A stretch of 64,000 bases of DNA, taken from Scalesia atractyloides. Lineage: Eukaryota > Streptophyta > Magnoliopsida > Asterales > Asteraceae. The position numbers and the translations under genes are program-made. The stretch covers positions 91,882,240 to 91,946,239 of the forward strand of contig CAMTDV010000023.1 of the NCBI GenBank assembly GCA_947069175.1, in the 5' to 3' direction. The notes beneath the pieces are model-generated. The model was given only the letters and a program-made list of their open reading frames with translations. It ran no database searches and had not been told where the DNA came from. This document shows, piece after piece, positions 33,040 to 46,079 of this stretch (its first letter is position 1; each line of letters begins with the position of its first letter).

Positions 33040-36000
33040 TTAGGGCATAAAACAGATTCTAAAATTAAGGTTTTTTTAAAAAAAAGAAAGAAAAAGAAAA
33101 ATTGTTTTCACTCTTAAATTGCGATCCCACATTCTGGAAACAAGAAAAAAATGATTTACGTCTATCTACAATCAATTGCAATATAAGGTGAAATTAGACC
33201 CGATTATTCTCGAAGTTAGTAGATATTCCTATAGTTATTATATGTAAAGGAAAAGATATATAACTAGAACTCATATACACAAAAAGAAGACAACATACTT
33301 GGTGAAAAAGAATGTGACTTTATATTTAGGGGTTTAAAACAGATAGTAAAATTAAGGCTTTTTTATTAAAAAAAGAAAAAGAAAAATTGTTTTCACTCTT
33401 AAATTGCGATTCCCACGTTCTGAAAACCAGAAAAAAATGATTTACGTGTATCTAAAATAAAAAATTAGACCCAGATTATTCTCTAAGTTGGTACCTTCTA
33501 CTTTTCTAAGAGAAAAAAGTAATATCTCTGTAGTTATTATATGTAAAGGAAAAGATATATCAACAAGAACTCATATACACAAAAAGAAGACAACATATTG
33601 GTGGAAAAGAATTACTTTTATTTAGGGGTTAAAACAGATTAGTAAAATTAAGGCTTTTTTCTTAAAAAAAAGAAAAAGAAAAATTGTTTTCACTCTTAAA
33701 TTGCGATTCCACGTTCTGAAAACCAGAAAAAAAATGATTTACGTCTATCTAAAATAAAAAATTAGACCCAGATTATTCTCTAAGTTGGTACCTTCTACTT
33801 TTCTAAGAGAAAAAAGTAATATTCTCTATAGTTATTATATGTAAGGAAAAGATATATAACTAGAACTCATTACACAAAAAAAGACAAATACTTGGTGGGA
33901 AAGAATGTACTTTATTTAGGGCTTAAAACAGATAGTTAAAATTAAGGCTTTTTTCTTAAAAAAAAGAAAGAAAGAAAATTGTTTTCACTCTTAAATTGCG
34001 ATTCCCACAGTTCTGAAACCAGAAAAAAAATGATTTACGTCTATCTAAAATAAAAAATTAGACCAGATATATTCTAAAGTTGGTACCTTCTACTTTTCTA
34101 GAGAAAAAAGTAATATTCTATAGTTATTATATGTAAAGGAAAAGATATATAACTAGAACTCATATACACAAAAAGAAGACAACATACTTGGTGAAAAAGA
34201 ATGTGACTTTATATTTAGGGGTTTTAAAACAGATAGTAAAATTAAGGCTTTTTTTTAAAAAAAAGAAAAAGAAAATTGTTTTCACTCTTAAATTGCGATT
34301 CCCACGTTCTGAAAACCAGAAAAAAATGATTTACGTCTATCTAAAATAAAAAATTAGACCCAGATTATTCTCTAAGTTGGTACCTTCTACTTTTCTAAGA
34401 GAAAAAAGTAATATCTCTGTAGTTATTATATGTAAAGGAAAAGATATATCAACTAGAACTCATATACACAAAAAGAAGACAACATACTTGGTGAAAAGAA
34501 TTACTTTTATTTAGGGGCTTAAAACAGATAGTAAAATAAGGCTTTTTATCTTAAAAAAAGAAAAAGAAAAATTGTTTTCACTCTTAAATTGCGATTCCCA
34601 CGTTTCTGAAAACCAGAAAAAAATGATTTACGTCTATCTAAAATAAAAAATTAGACCCAGATTATTCTCTAAGTTGGTACCTTCTACTTTTCTAAGAGAA
34701 AAAAGTAATATCTCTATAGTTATTATATGTAAGGAAAAGATATATCAACTAGAACTCATATACACAAAAAGAAGACAACATACTTGTTGGAAAAGAATTA
34801 CTTTTATTTAGGGGCTTAAAACAGATAGTAAAATTAAGGCTTTTTATCTTAAAAAAAAGAAAAAGAAAAATTGTTTTCACTCTTAAATTGCGATTCCCAC
34901 GTTCTGAAAACCAGAAAAAAATGATTTACGTCTATCTAAAATAAAAAATTAGACCCAGATTATTCTCTAAGTTGGTACCTTCTACTTTTCTAAGAGAAAA
35001 AAGTAATATCTCTATAGTTATTATATGTAAAGGAAAAGATATATAAACTAGAACTCATATACACAAAAAGAAGACAACATACTTGTGGAAAAGAATCTGA
35101 CTTTATATTTAGGGGTTTAAAACAAATAGTAAAATTAAGGCTTTTTTCTTAAAAAAAAGAAAAGAAAAATTGTTTTCACTCTTAAATTGCGATTCCCACT
35201 TTCTGAAAACCAGAAAAAAAATGATTTACGTCTATCTAAAATAAAAAATTAGACCCAGATTATTCTCTAAGTTGGTACCTTCTACTTTTCTAAGAGAAAA
35301 AAGTAATATCTCTATAGTTATTATATGTAAAGGAAAAGATATATCAACTAGAACTCATATACACAAAAAGAAGACAACATATTGGTGGAAAAAATCTGAC
35401 TTTATATTAGGGGTTTAAAACAAATAGTAAAATTAAGGCTTTTTTCTTAAAAAAAGAAAAAGAAAATTTGTTTCACTCTTAAATTGCGATTCCACTTCTG
35501 AAAACAGAAAAAAACGATTTACGTCTATCTAAAATAAAAAATTAGACCCAGATTATTCTCTAAGTTGGTACCTTCTACTTTTCTAAGAGAAAAAAGTAAT
35601 ACTCTAAGTTATATATGTAAAGGAAAAGATATATCAACTAGAACTCATATACACAAAAAGAAGACAACATAATTGGTGGAAAAGAATTACTTTTATTTAG
35701 GGGCTTAAAACAGATAGTAAAATTAAGGCTTTTTATCTAAAAAAAAGAAAAAGAAAAATTATTTTCACTCTTAAATTGCGATTCCACGTTCTGAAACCAG
35801 AAAAAAAATGATTTACGTCTATCTAAAATAAAAAATTAGACCCAGATTATTCTCTAAGTTGGTACCTTCTACTTTTCTAAGAGAAAAAAGTAATATCTCT
35901 ATAGTTATTATATGTAAAGGAAAAGATATATCAACTAGAACTCATATACACAAAAAGAAGACAACATACTTGGTGGAAAAGAATTTACTTTTATTTAGGG

Positions 36001-39000
36001 GTTTAAAACAGATAGTAAAATTAAGGCTTTTTTCTTAAAAAAAAGAAAAAGAAAAATTGTTTTCACTCTTAAATTGCGATTCACACGTTCTGAAAACCAG
36101 AAAAAAAATGATTTACGTCTATCTAAAATAAAAAATTAGACCCAGATTATTCTTAAGTTGGTACCTTCTACTTTTCTAAGAGAAAAAAGTAATATCTCTA
36201 TAGTTATTATATGTAAAGGAAAAGATATATAAACTAGAACTCATATACACAAAAAGAAGACAACATACTTGGTGAAAAAGAATGTGACTTTATATTTAGG
36301 GGTTTAAAACAGATAGTAAAATTAAGGCTTTTTCTTAAAAAAAAGAAAAAGAAAAATTGTTTTCACTCTTAAATTGCGATTCCCACGTTCTGAAAACCAG
36401 AAAAAAAATGATTTACGTCTATCTAAAATAAAAAATTAGACACAGATTATTCTCTAAGTTGGTACCTTCTACTTTTCTAAGAGAAAAAAGTAATATCTCT
36501 ATAGTTATTATATGTAAAGGAAAAGATATATCAACTAGAACTCATATACACAAAAAGAAGACAACATACTTGGTGGAAAAGAATTTACTTTATATTTAGG
36601 GTTAAAACAGATAGTAAATTAAGGCTTTTTTTTAAAAAAAGAAAAAGAAAAATTGTTTTCACTCTTAAATTGCGATCCCACGTTCTGAAAACCAAAAAAA
36701 ATGATTTACGTCTATCTAAAATAAAAAATTAGACCAAGATTATTCTCTAAGTTGGTACCTTCTACTTTTCTAAAGAAAAAAGTAATATCTCTATAGTTAT
36801 TATATGTAAAGAAAAGATATATCAACTAGAACTCATATACACAAAAAGAAGACAACATACTTGGTGGAAAAGAATTTACTTTATTTAGGGTTAAAACAAT
36901 AGTAAAATTAAGGCTTTTTTCTTAAAAAAAGAAAAAGAAAAATTGTTTTCACTCTTAAATTGCGATTCCCACGTTCTGAAAACCAGAAAAAAAATGATTT
37001 ACGTCTATCTAAAATAAAAAATTAGACCCAGATTATTCTCTAAGTTGGTACCTTCTACTTTTCTAAGAGAAAAAAGTAATATCTCTATATTATTATATGT
37101 AAGGAAAAGATATATCAACTAGAACTCATATACACAAAAAGAAGACAACATCTTGGTGGAAAAGAATTGACTTTATATTTAGGGTTTAAAACAGATAGTA
37201 AATTAAGGCTTTTTTCTTAAAAAAAAAGAAAAAGAAAAATTGTTTTCACTCTTAAATTGCGATTCCCACGTTCTGAAAACCAGAAAAAAATGATTTACGT
37301 CTATCTAAAATAAAAAATTAGACCAGATTATTCTCTAAGTTGGTACCTTCTACTTTTCTAAGAGAAAAAAGTAATATCTCTATAGTTATTATATGTAAAG
37401 GAAAAGATATATCAACTAGAACTCATATACACAAAAAGAAGACAACATACTTGGTGGAAAAGAATTGACTTTATTTAGGGTTAAAACAGATAGTAAAATT
37501 AAGGCTTTTTTCTTAAAAAAAAAAAAAGAAAAATTGTTTTCACTCTTAAATTGCGATCCCACGTTCTGAAAACCAGAAAAAAAATGATTTACGTCTATCT
37601 AAAATAAAAAATTAGACCAGATTATTCTCTAAGTTGGTACCTTCTACTTTTCTAAGAGAAAAAAAGTAATATCTCTATAGTTATTATATGTAAAGGAAAA
37701 GATATATCAACTAGAACTCATATACACAAAAAGAAGACAACATACTTGGTGGAAAAGAATTACTTTATATTTAGGGGTTAAAACAATAGTAAATTAAGGC
37801 TTTTTTCTTAAAAAAAGAAAAAGAAAAATTGTTTTCACTCTTAAATTGCGATTCCACGTTCTGAAAACCAGAAAAAAAATGATTTACGTCTATCTAAAAT
37901 AAAAAATTAGACCCAGATTATTCTCTAAGTTGGTACATTTACTTTTCTAAGAGAAAAAAGTAATTCTCTATAGTTATTATATGTAAAGGAAAAGATATAT
38001 CAACTAGAACTCATATACACAAAAAGAAGACAACATACTTGGTGGAAAAGAATTGACTTTATATTTAGGGTTTAAAACAGATAGTAAATTAAGGCTTTTT
38101 TCTAAAAAAAAGAAAAAGAAAAATTGTTTTCACTCTTAAATTGCGATTCCCACTTCTGAAAACAGAAAAAAATGATTTACGTCTATCTAAAATAAAAAAT
38201 TAGACCCAGATTATTCTCTAAGTTGGTACCTTCTACTTTTCTAAGAGAAAAAAGTAATCTCTATAGTTATTATATGTAAAGGAAAAGATATATCAACTAG
38301 AACTCATATACACAAAAAGAAGACAAATACTTGGTGGAAAAGAATTGACTTTATATTTAGGGGTTTAAAACAGATAGTAAAATTAAGGCTTTTTTCTTAA
38401 AAAAAAGAAAAAGAAAAATTGTTTTCACTCTTAAATTGCGATTCCCACGTTCTGAAAACCAGAAAAAAAATGATTTACGTCTATCTAAAATAAAAAATTA
38501 GACCCAGATTATTCTCTAAGTTGGTACCTTCTACTTTTCTAAGAGAAAAAAGTAATATCTCTATAGTTATTATATGTAAAGGAAAAGATATATCAACTAG
38601 AACTCATATACACAAAAAGAAGACAACATACTTGGTGGAAAAGAATTTGACTTTATATTTAGGGGTTTAAAACAGATAGTAAAATTAAGGCTTTTTTCTT
38701 AAAAAAAGAAAAAGAAAAATTGTTTTCACTCTTAAATTGCGATTCCCACGTTCTGAAAACCAGAAAAAAAATGATTTACGTCTATCTAAAATAAAAAATT
38801 AGACCCAGATTATTCTCTAAGTTGGTACCTTCTACTTTTCTAAGAGAAAAAAGTAATATCTCTATAGTTATTATATGTAAGGAAAAGATATATCAACTAG
38901 AACTCATATACACAAAAAGAAGACAACATACTTGGTGGAAAAGAATTAACTTTTATTTAGGGTTTAAAACAAGATAGTAAAATTAAGGCTTTTTTCTTAA

Positions 39001-42000
39001 AAAAAAGAAAAAGAAAAATTGTTTTCACTCTTAAATTGCGATTCCCACGTTCTGAAAAACCAGAAAAAAAATGATTTACGTCTATCTAAAATAAAAAATT
39101 AGACCCAGATTATTCTCTAAGTTGGTACCTTCTACTTTTCTAAGAGAAAAAAGTAATATCTCTATAGTTATTATATGTAAAGGAAAAGATATATAAACTA
39201 GAACTCATATACACAAAAAGAAGACAACATACTTGGTGGAAAAGAATGTACTTTAATTTAGGGGTTTAAAACAGATAGTAAAATTAAGGCTTTTTTCTTA
39301 AAAAAAAGAAAAAGAAAAATTGTTTTCACTCTTAAATTGCGATTCCCACGTTCTGAAAACCAGAAAAAAAATGATTTACGTCTATCTAAAATAAAAAATT
39401 AGACCCAGATTATTCTCTAAGTTGGTACCTTCTACTTTTCTAAGAGAAAAAAGTAATATCTCTATAGTTATTATATGTAAAGGAAAAGATATATCAACTA
39501 GAACTCATATACACAAAAAGAAGACAACATACTTGGTGGAAAAGAATTGACTTTATATTTAGGGGTTTAAAACAGATAGTAAATTAAGGCTTTTTTCTTA
39601 AAAAAAGAAAAGAAAAATTGTTTTCACTCTTAAATTGCGATTCCCACGTTCTGAAAACCAGAAAAAAAATGATTTACGTCTATCTAAAATAAAAAATTAG
39701 ACCAGATTATTCTCTAAGTTGGTACCTTCTACTTTTCTAAGAGAAAAAAGTAATATCTCTATAGTTATTATATGTAAAGGAAAAGATATATCAACTAGAA
39801 CTCATATACACAAAAAGAAGACAACATACTTGGTGGAAAAGAATTGACTTTATATTTAGGGTTTAAAACAGATAGTAAAATTAAGGCTTTTTTCTTAAAA
39901 AAAGAAAAAGAAAAATTGTTTTCACTCTTAAATTGCGATTCCCACGTTCTGAAAACCAGAAAAAAATGATTTACGTCTATCTAAAATAAAAAATTAGACC
40001 CAGATTATTCTTAAGTTGGTACCATTCTACTTTTCTAAGAGAAAAAAGTAATATCTCTATAGTTATTATATGTAAAGGAAAAGATATATCAACTAGAACT
40101 CATATACACAAAAAGAAGACAACATACTTGGTGGAAAAGAACTACTTTTATTTAGGGGCTTAAAACAGATAGTAAAATTAAGGCTTTTTATCTTAAAAAA
40201 AGAAAAAGAAAAATTGTTTTCACTCTTAAATTGCGATTCCCACGTTCTGAAAACCAGAAAAAAAATGATTTAGTCTATCTTAAATAAAAAATTAGACCCA
40301 GATTATTCTCTAAGTTGGTACTTCTACTTTTCTAAGAGAAAAAAGTAATATCTCTATAGTTATTATATGTAAAGGAAAAGATATATCAACTAGAACTCAT
40401 ATACACAAAAAGAAGACAACATACTTGGTGGAAAAGAATTACTTTTATTTAGGGGCTTAAAACAGATAGTAAAATTAAGGCTTTTTATCTTAAAAAAAGA
40501 AAAAGAAAAATTGTTTTCACTCTTAAATTGCGATTCCCACGTTCTGAAAAACCAGAAAAAAATGTGATTTACGTCTATCTAAAATAAAAAATTAGACCCA
40601 GATTATTCTAAGTTGGTACCTTCTACTTTTCTAAGAGAAAAAAAGTAATATCTCTATAGTTATTATATGTAAAGGAAAAGATATATCAACTAGAACTCAT
40701 ATACACAAAAAGAAGACAACATACTTGGTGGAAAAGAATGTGACTTTATATTTAGGGTTTAAAACAGATAGTGAAAGATAGTAAAATTAAGGCTTTTTTC
40801 GTAAAAAAAAGTAAAAGAAAAATTGTTTTCACTCTTAAATTGCGAGACCCACGTTCTGAAAACCAGAAAAAAAATGATTTACGTCTATCTAAAATAAAAA
40901 ATTAGACCTAGATTATTCTCTAAGTTGGTACCTTCTACTTTTCTAAGAGAAAAAAGTAATATCTCTATAGTTATTATATGTAAAGGAAAAGATATATCAA
41001 CTAGAACTCATATACACAAAAGAAGACAACATACTTGGTGGAAAAGAATCTGACTTTATATTTAGGGGTTTAAAACAGATAGTATAATTAAGGCTTTTTT
41101 CTTAAAAAAAAGAAAAAGAAAAATTGTTTTTCACTCTTAAATTGCGATTCCCACGTTCTGAAAACCAGAAAAAAAATGATTTACGTCTATCTAAAATCAA
41201 AAATTAGACCCAGATTATTCTCTAAGTTGGTACCTTCTACTTTTCTAAGAGAAAAAAGTAATATCTCTATAGTTATTATATGTAAAGGAAAAGATATATC
41301 AACTAGAACTCATATACACAAAAAGAAGACAACATACTTGGTGGAAAAGAATGTGACTTTATATTTAGGGGTTTAAAATAGATAGTAAAATTAAGGCTTT
41401 TTTCTTAAAAAAAAGAAAAAGAAAAATTGTTTTCACTCTTAAATTGCGATTCCCACGTTCTGAAAACCAGAAAAAAAATGATTTACGTCTATCTAAAATA
41501 AAAAATTAGACACAGATTATTCTCTAGTTGGTACCTTCTACTTTTCTAAGAGAAAAAAGTAATATCTCTATAGTTATTATATGTAAAGAAAAGATATATC
41601 AACTAGAACTCATATACACAAAAAGAAGACAACATACTTGGTGGAAAAGAATTACTTTTATTTAGGGGCTTAAAACAGATAGTAAAATTAAGGCTTTTTT
41701 CTTAAAAAAAAGAAAAGAAAAATTGTTTTCACTCTTAAATTGCGATCCCACGTTCTGAAAACCAGAAAAAAAAATGATTTACGTCTATCTAAAATAAAAA
41801 ATTAGACCTAGATTATTCTCTAAGTTGGTACCTTCTACTTTTCTAAGAGAAAAAAGTAATATCTCTATAGTTATTATATGTAAAGGAAAAGATATATCAA
41901 CTAGAACTCATATACACAAAAAGAAGACAACATACTTGGTGGAAAAGAACTGACTTTTATTTAGGGTTTAAAACAGATAGTAAATTAAGGCTTTTTTCTT

Positions 42001-42560
42001 AAAAAAGAAAAAAAAAATTGTTTTTACTCTTAAATTGCGATTCCACGTTCTGAAAACCAGAAAAAATGATTACGTCTATCTAAAATAAAAAATTAGACCA
42101 GATTATTCTCTAAGTTGGTACCTTCTACTTTTCTAAGAGAAAAAAGTAATATCTCTATAGTTATTATATGTAAAGGAAAAGATATATCAACTAGAACTCA
42201 TATACACAAAAAGAAGACAACATACTTGGTGGAAAAGAATTGACTTTTATTTAGGGGCTTAAAACAGATACTAAAATTAAGGCTTTTTATCTTAAAAAAA
42301 GATAAAGAAAAATTGTTTTCACTCTTAAATTGCGATTCCCACGTTCTGAAAACCAGAAAAAAAAATGATTTACGTCTATCTAAAATCAATTGCAATATAA
42401 GGTGAAATTAGACCCCGATTATTCTCTAAATTGGTACCTTCTACTTTTCTAAGAGAAAAAAGTAATATCTCTATAGTTATTATATGTAAAGGAAAAGATA
42501 TATCAACTAGAACTCATATACACAAAAAAAAAACAACATACTTGGTGGAAAAGAATCGAA
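33040..42560. repeat. Tandem satellite array, about 32 units of about 300 bp
   Basis: About 9.5 kb of head-to-tail repeats. The anchor ATGATTTACGT recurs from 33151 to about 42366 at intervals of 285-313 bp; intact internal units are 300 bp. A unit runs AATTAAGGCTTTTTTCTT, an A/G-rich stretch, TTCACTCTTAAATTGCGATT, CCCACGTTCTGAAAACCAG, ATGATTTACGTCTATC, TAGACCCAGATTATTCTC, AAGTTGGTACCTTCTAC, an imperfect dyad ACTTTTCT/AGAAAAAAGT, GTTATTATATGTAAAGG, ACTAGAACTCATATACAC and ATACTTGGTGGAAAAGAAT. Two junction types occur (AGGGGCTT with TTTTTATCTT; AGGGGTTT with TTTTTTCTT). No conserved frame: short frames inside (41176-41376 plus, 42198-42395 minus) exist only in single units. Not a CRISPR array, since there are no unique spacers. 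Confidence 0.97.
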
Positions 42561-43320
42561 TTCATTTGGCCTTCATATGCAAGTTCAATTAGTATTTGGT
42601 TTTGCTCTTTAGGATCGCATCAAACTGAAACAATATGCTACTGGCATCATCTAGTCTTCACAATTCATATTTGAAGTGTGGGACAGTTGTTCGCTAGAGG
42701 TGGTTGAGATGGCGAGGTTTAAAACCACGCGTTTTACCGTCGAAACACTAGATATTCTTTGTTATGGATTTACTCATAATTTTTTATGGGTCCCTATTGT
42801 ATTTTCTACATAGGTTTTCACTAAAAATAAAAAAACCGAGTGTTTTCCTAGGAACCCGGTGTTTGAATGTAAATCTGCCCCTGTGTATACTTACAATTGG
42901 ATTAAGGGTTTTATGTTGATTACCTATGGTAGATGTTACGGATGGCAAACAACCAAGCTTGACAAGTATTTGGAAACATTTGGGATAGGTATTTATGTAT
43001 GAAATGAATCGGGAAATAGCTATTTTGTGATACCCACTGATTATCCAAAATTATATATCTGTTAATTTGTACCATATGCTCAAATCATATACTATTTTCA
43101 TGTTATTATTGTTTTTCTTTAAGTCTTGTCTTATAATATTTTATTTTAGTAGCTTCAGTACGTGGAGTGTTGACTTTTATTTTAAGATATTTTTAGTGAT
43201 ACTATTTATATTTGTATTCTACAATGTATGAACTTAGGATATATATTTTTCCATAAGGGATATGAATAAAATTACTTAGTCTTGAATTTCTAAATATAAT
43301 TCTGCTACCGTTAGCATATA
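42561..43320. other. Intergenic between array and LINE, nothing recognised
   Basis: The array stops abruptly at GAAAAGAAT/CGAATTC. No coding similarity seen; the LINE relic may begin somewhat earlier than called. Confidence 0.4.
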
Positions 43321-43321
43321 A

Positions 43322-45057
43322 CACAATGGGAGATGAGGGCAACACTTAGAAAGATGGGAAGGGCTAAGGTTGATGGTCCGCATAACATACCCATTGAGGT
43401 GTGGTGTGGAGGTGTTTAGGTGATGAAGGAGTTTACCAGCTAACCACTTTGTTCAATCTTATTTTCAATTCTTGAAGCATGCCAGATCAGCGAAGGAGCA
43501 GTGTCATAGTGCCCTTATATAAGAACAAAGGGGACGCACAATATTGTGGGAATTAAAAGGGATTAAGTTGCTTTATCATACTATGAAATTACGGGAGATG
43601 GTAGTTGAGAATAGACTAAGAAGAGAAACTCAGGTTTCAGTAAACCAATTTGGTTTCATGCAGGGGTGGTCAACTACGGAATGAATACACAATCTAAGGA
43701 GATTGATGGAAAAGTACAGGGAGAAGAAGTAGGATCTCCATATGGTGTCCATTGACCTTGAAAAGGTATATGACGGTGTGTCACGCAGACTGATTTGGGA
43801 TAGTTTGGAGTGTAGAAGGGTTCATGGGAAATATATAGACATAATTAGGGATATGTATGTTAGGACTAAAACTAGTGTATGTGCACCTATAGGGGATATT
43901 GATTTCTTCCTTGTGGAGGTAGGACTCCATCCAGGGTCTGCATTGAGTCTGTTTCTTTTTGTGGTTTTTCCTAGATGAGTTGTCAAAGTTGATTTAGGAG
44001 ATAGTTCCTTGGTGCTTGCCTTTTGTGGATGATACTGTGTTTGTGGTGGAGAGTAAACAAAGTCTAAATGCCAAATAGAGGAGTGGTGTACAGCTTTAGA
44101 GGGTAAAGATTTAAGGATTAGTCGTGCTAAGATTGAGTATCTTCATTGTGATTTCAGCGGTGTAGGCGAAGACCATGACAGTTAGATCACATCGAGGGGC
44201 AGTTGGTTCCGAAGGTAACTAAAATCAAGTATCTAGAATCGTTTGTACAAAATGATGGGGAGATAGATAGTGACGTAGCCTGTTGCGTTCAGGTTGGAAG
44301 GTGTTGGTGGAGACAGCTTATGGGGTATTGTGTATAAGAGATTCCCGGCTAAATTAAAAGGGAAATTATATAGGGTTGTAATTAGACCTGATATGTTATA
44401 TGAAACAAAGTGTTGGGCCATTAAGGATTCACAAGTGCGGAAGCTAGAGGTAGTAGAGAGGAGGATGCTAAGGGGGATGTGTGGGCACACTAGAATGGAC
44501 ATGATAAGAAATGAGGTTTTTAGGAAAAGATTGGGAGTGCCTAGTATCTCAGATAAGGTAAGGGAGAGGAGGTTAAGATGGTTTGGGCATGTAAGGAGGA
44601 GACAAGTGACAACTGCAGTTAGATCGGTAGAAGCTCTCATTGTAGAGGGGATGGGGAGTAGAGGTATGGCAAAACTAAGGGTTAGAAAGGATTTGTTAGA
44701 CTTTCACCTCTCTCAGGACATGGCCATGGGTAGGAGTTCGTGGGGATGTAAGGTTAAGGTTAAGGACATGTAGGGGGTTTCTTATGTTAGAAGCTTTATA
44801 TTTTGTAGTTCCTTTTGGGGTGAGTTTTTTCAACCAAATATGTTTTCTCCTATTTTTTTGCGTAGATGTGTGCATGTGTATACTTTTATGACTCTTATAT
44901 CATGTTATGTCTTTGGAGTCGGGGGTCTTGCAAGAAGAAGGCTCCCTATCCCCTAGGATAGAGGTAAGGTGTGCCTACACTTCACCCTCCCTGAACCCTA
45001 CCAATAGGTTCTTAGCTATAGGTGGAATAAACTAGGTAAGGTTGTTGTTGTAATTCT
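43322..45057 (+). mobile_element. RTE-like LINE, 5'-truncated and dead
   Basis: Reverse transcriptase remnants appear in order across several frames: KMGRAKVDGPHNIPIEVW, LYKNKGDAQYCGN, TMKLREMVVENRLRRETQVS with NQFGFM, VSIDLEKVYDGVSRRLIWD, GLHPGSALSLFLF, and PFVDDTVF where the catalytic FADD motif is FVDD. The C-terminal part is open at 44294-44773 (CWAIKDSQVRKLEVVERRML, RRLRWFGHVRRR). The 3' end has the GGTGTGCCTACACTTCACCC block and a short (TTG)n tail at 45041-45051, as in plant RTE-type LINEs and related SINEs. The endonuclease part is missing. Stops and frameshifts throughout make it inactive. The minus frame 44233-44640 is a shadow. Confidence 0.85.
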
Positions 45058-46079
45058 TCTAGTTTCTCTCTAATTTATGTCCCAACTTTGGTACTTATTA
45101 GATAGATAACTCTGATTTTAATAGAGATTAGTGATTGTTGAATAAACAATTTTGTGGTCTCCAGTGGTTGTTTTGCCTAAAAAGGATGGTGGCGGTGGTG
45201 AGCTCTACAAAGCTCTAATACTAAATCAGAACCTCAGAGAAAGTTGTAAATTGTATTATATTGATTGTAACGATTATTACTAATTTAAGGTTACAAAAGG
45301 GTATATACACATGCTACACTTGCACTATCTATCCTCATCTATGAGCTTGTGTCTAATAAGTATTGACACACATACAAAAAGTTCAGATGTCTCAACATTT
45401 CAGGGTTTCAAATGCCGAAAACACCATTTGTGCAAAAATAAACTTCAAGCACCAAAAATGAAACAACATTTTAGAAAATACAATTAATGAAAAAAAACTC
45501 ATAAAGGAATAAAGTATAATAAACTAGTACATTTTAAAGACATAACTTTACTAAGAAAAGAAATAACAACTTTTAATTATTAATCCATCAAATATCCAAG
45601 TTCACTTATTCAATTCATGCTCAAGGCTTTGGTTAAGGTCAAGCAATATTTTAGCAAGCACTGCAAAACAAAACCACATCACCAAAACTAACACAAATGA
45701 AACCATGTATAAAAGTAGACTTGAAATATAAATATAATTTACTAGGTGATGTATACCACTTGCAAGCCATTGCTAACTTCATATCTCTCAATATATTCAA
45801 GCAGGACTTTTAACCTTTTAAGTATATCCATAGTCGAAAACGAAGATGATGGGTTATGGTCAGGTTATCTGTCACCAACATCCCACATTGTTTTAGAAAT
45901 CCTCAATCTATCCTTGGATCGTTTTTTTCCTTTGCATGACCAGTTGCAACTTTCGGGGTGGTTTTCAAAGAAAATACCTGGTGTTTTGAAGAAAACTTCT
46001 ACCTAAAATCTTCCTTGGTTTCTGCAAATAAAAGCTTTGTAGTAGACTTTTGCGCCGATACTTCTAGAAGCGTTTTTGG
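45052..46079. repeat. Segmental duplication, unit A (left part)
   Basis: From TTCTTCTAGTTTC..TCTAATTTATGTCCCAA onward this region matches 53088-53740 and 55010-55450 in the same orientation, including GGATGGTGGCGG, GAGCTCTACAAAGCT, CTATCCTCATCTATGAGCTT and the DUF674 exon parts. It continues at 47302-47400 after the Pack-MULE. Relative to unit B it lacks about 175 bp of the DUF674 first exon (around 46003). Confidence 0.8.

Noticed and set aside
41176..42395. Open frames of 65-66 codons inside the array
   Set aside because: They exist only in single units with particular indels, while neighbouring units are broken; unit sequence is not under coding constraint.
33040..42560. CRISPR-like regularly spaced repeats
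   Set aside because: The whole 300-bp unit is repeated without unique spacers, and the setting is a plant nuclear genome; it is a satellite array.
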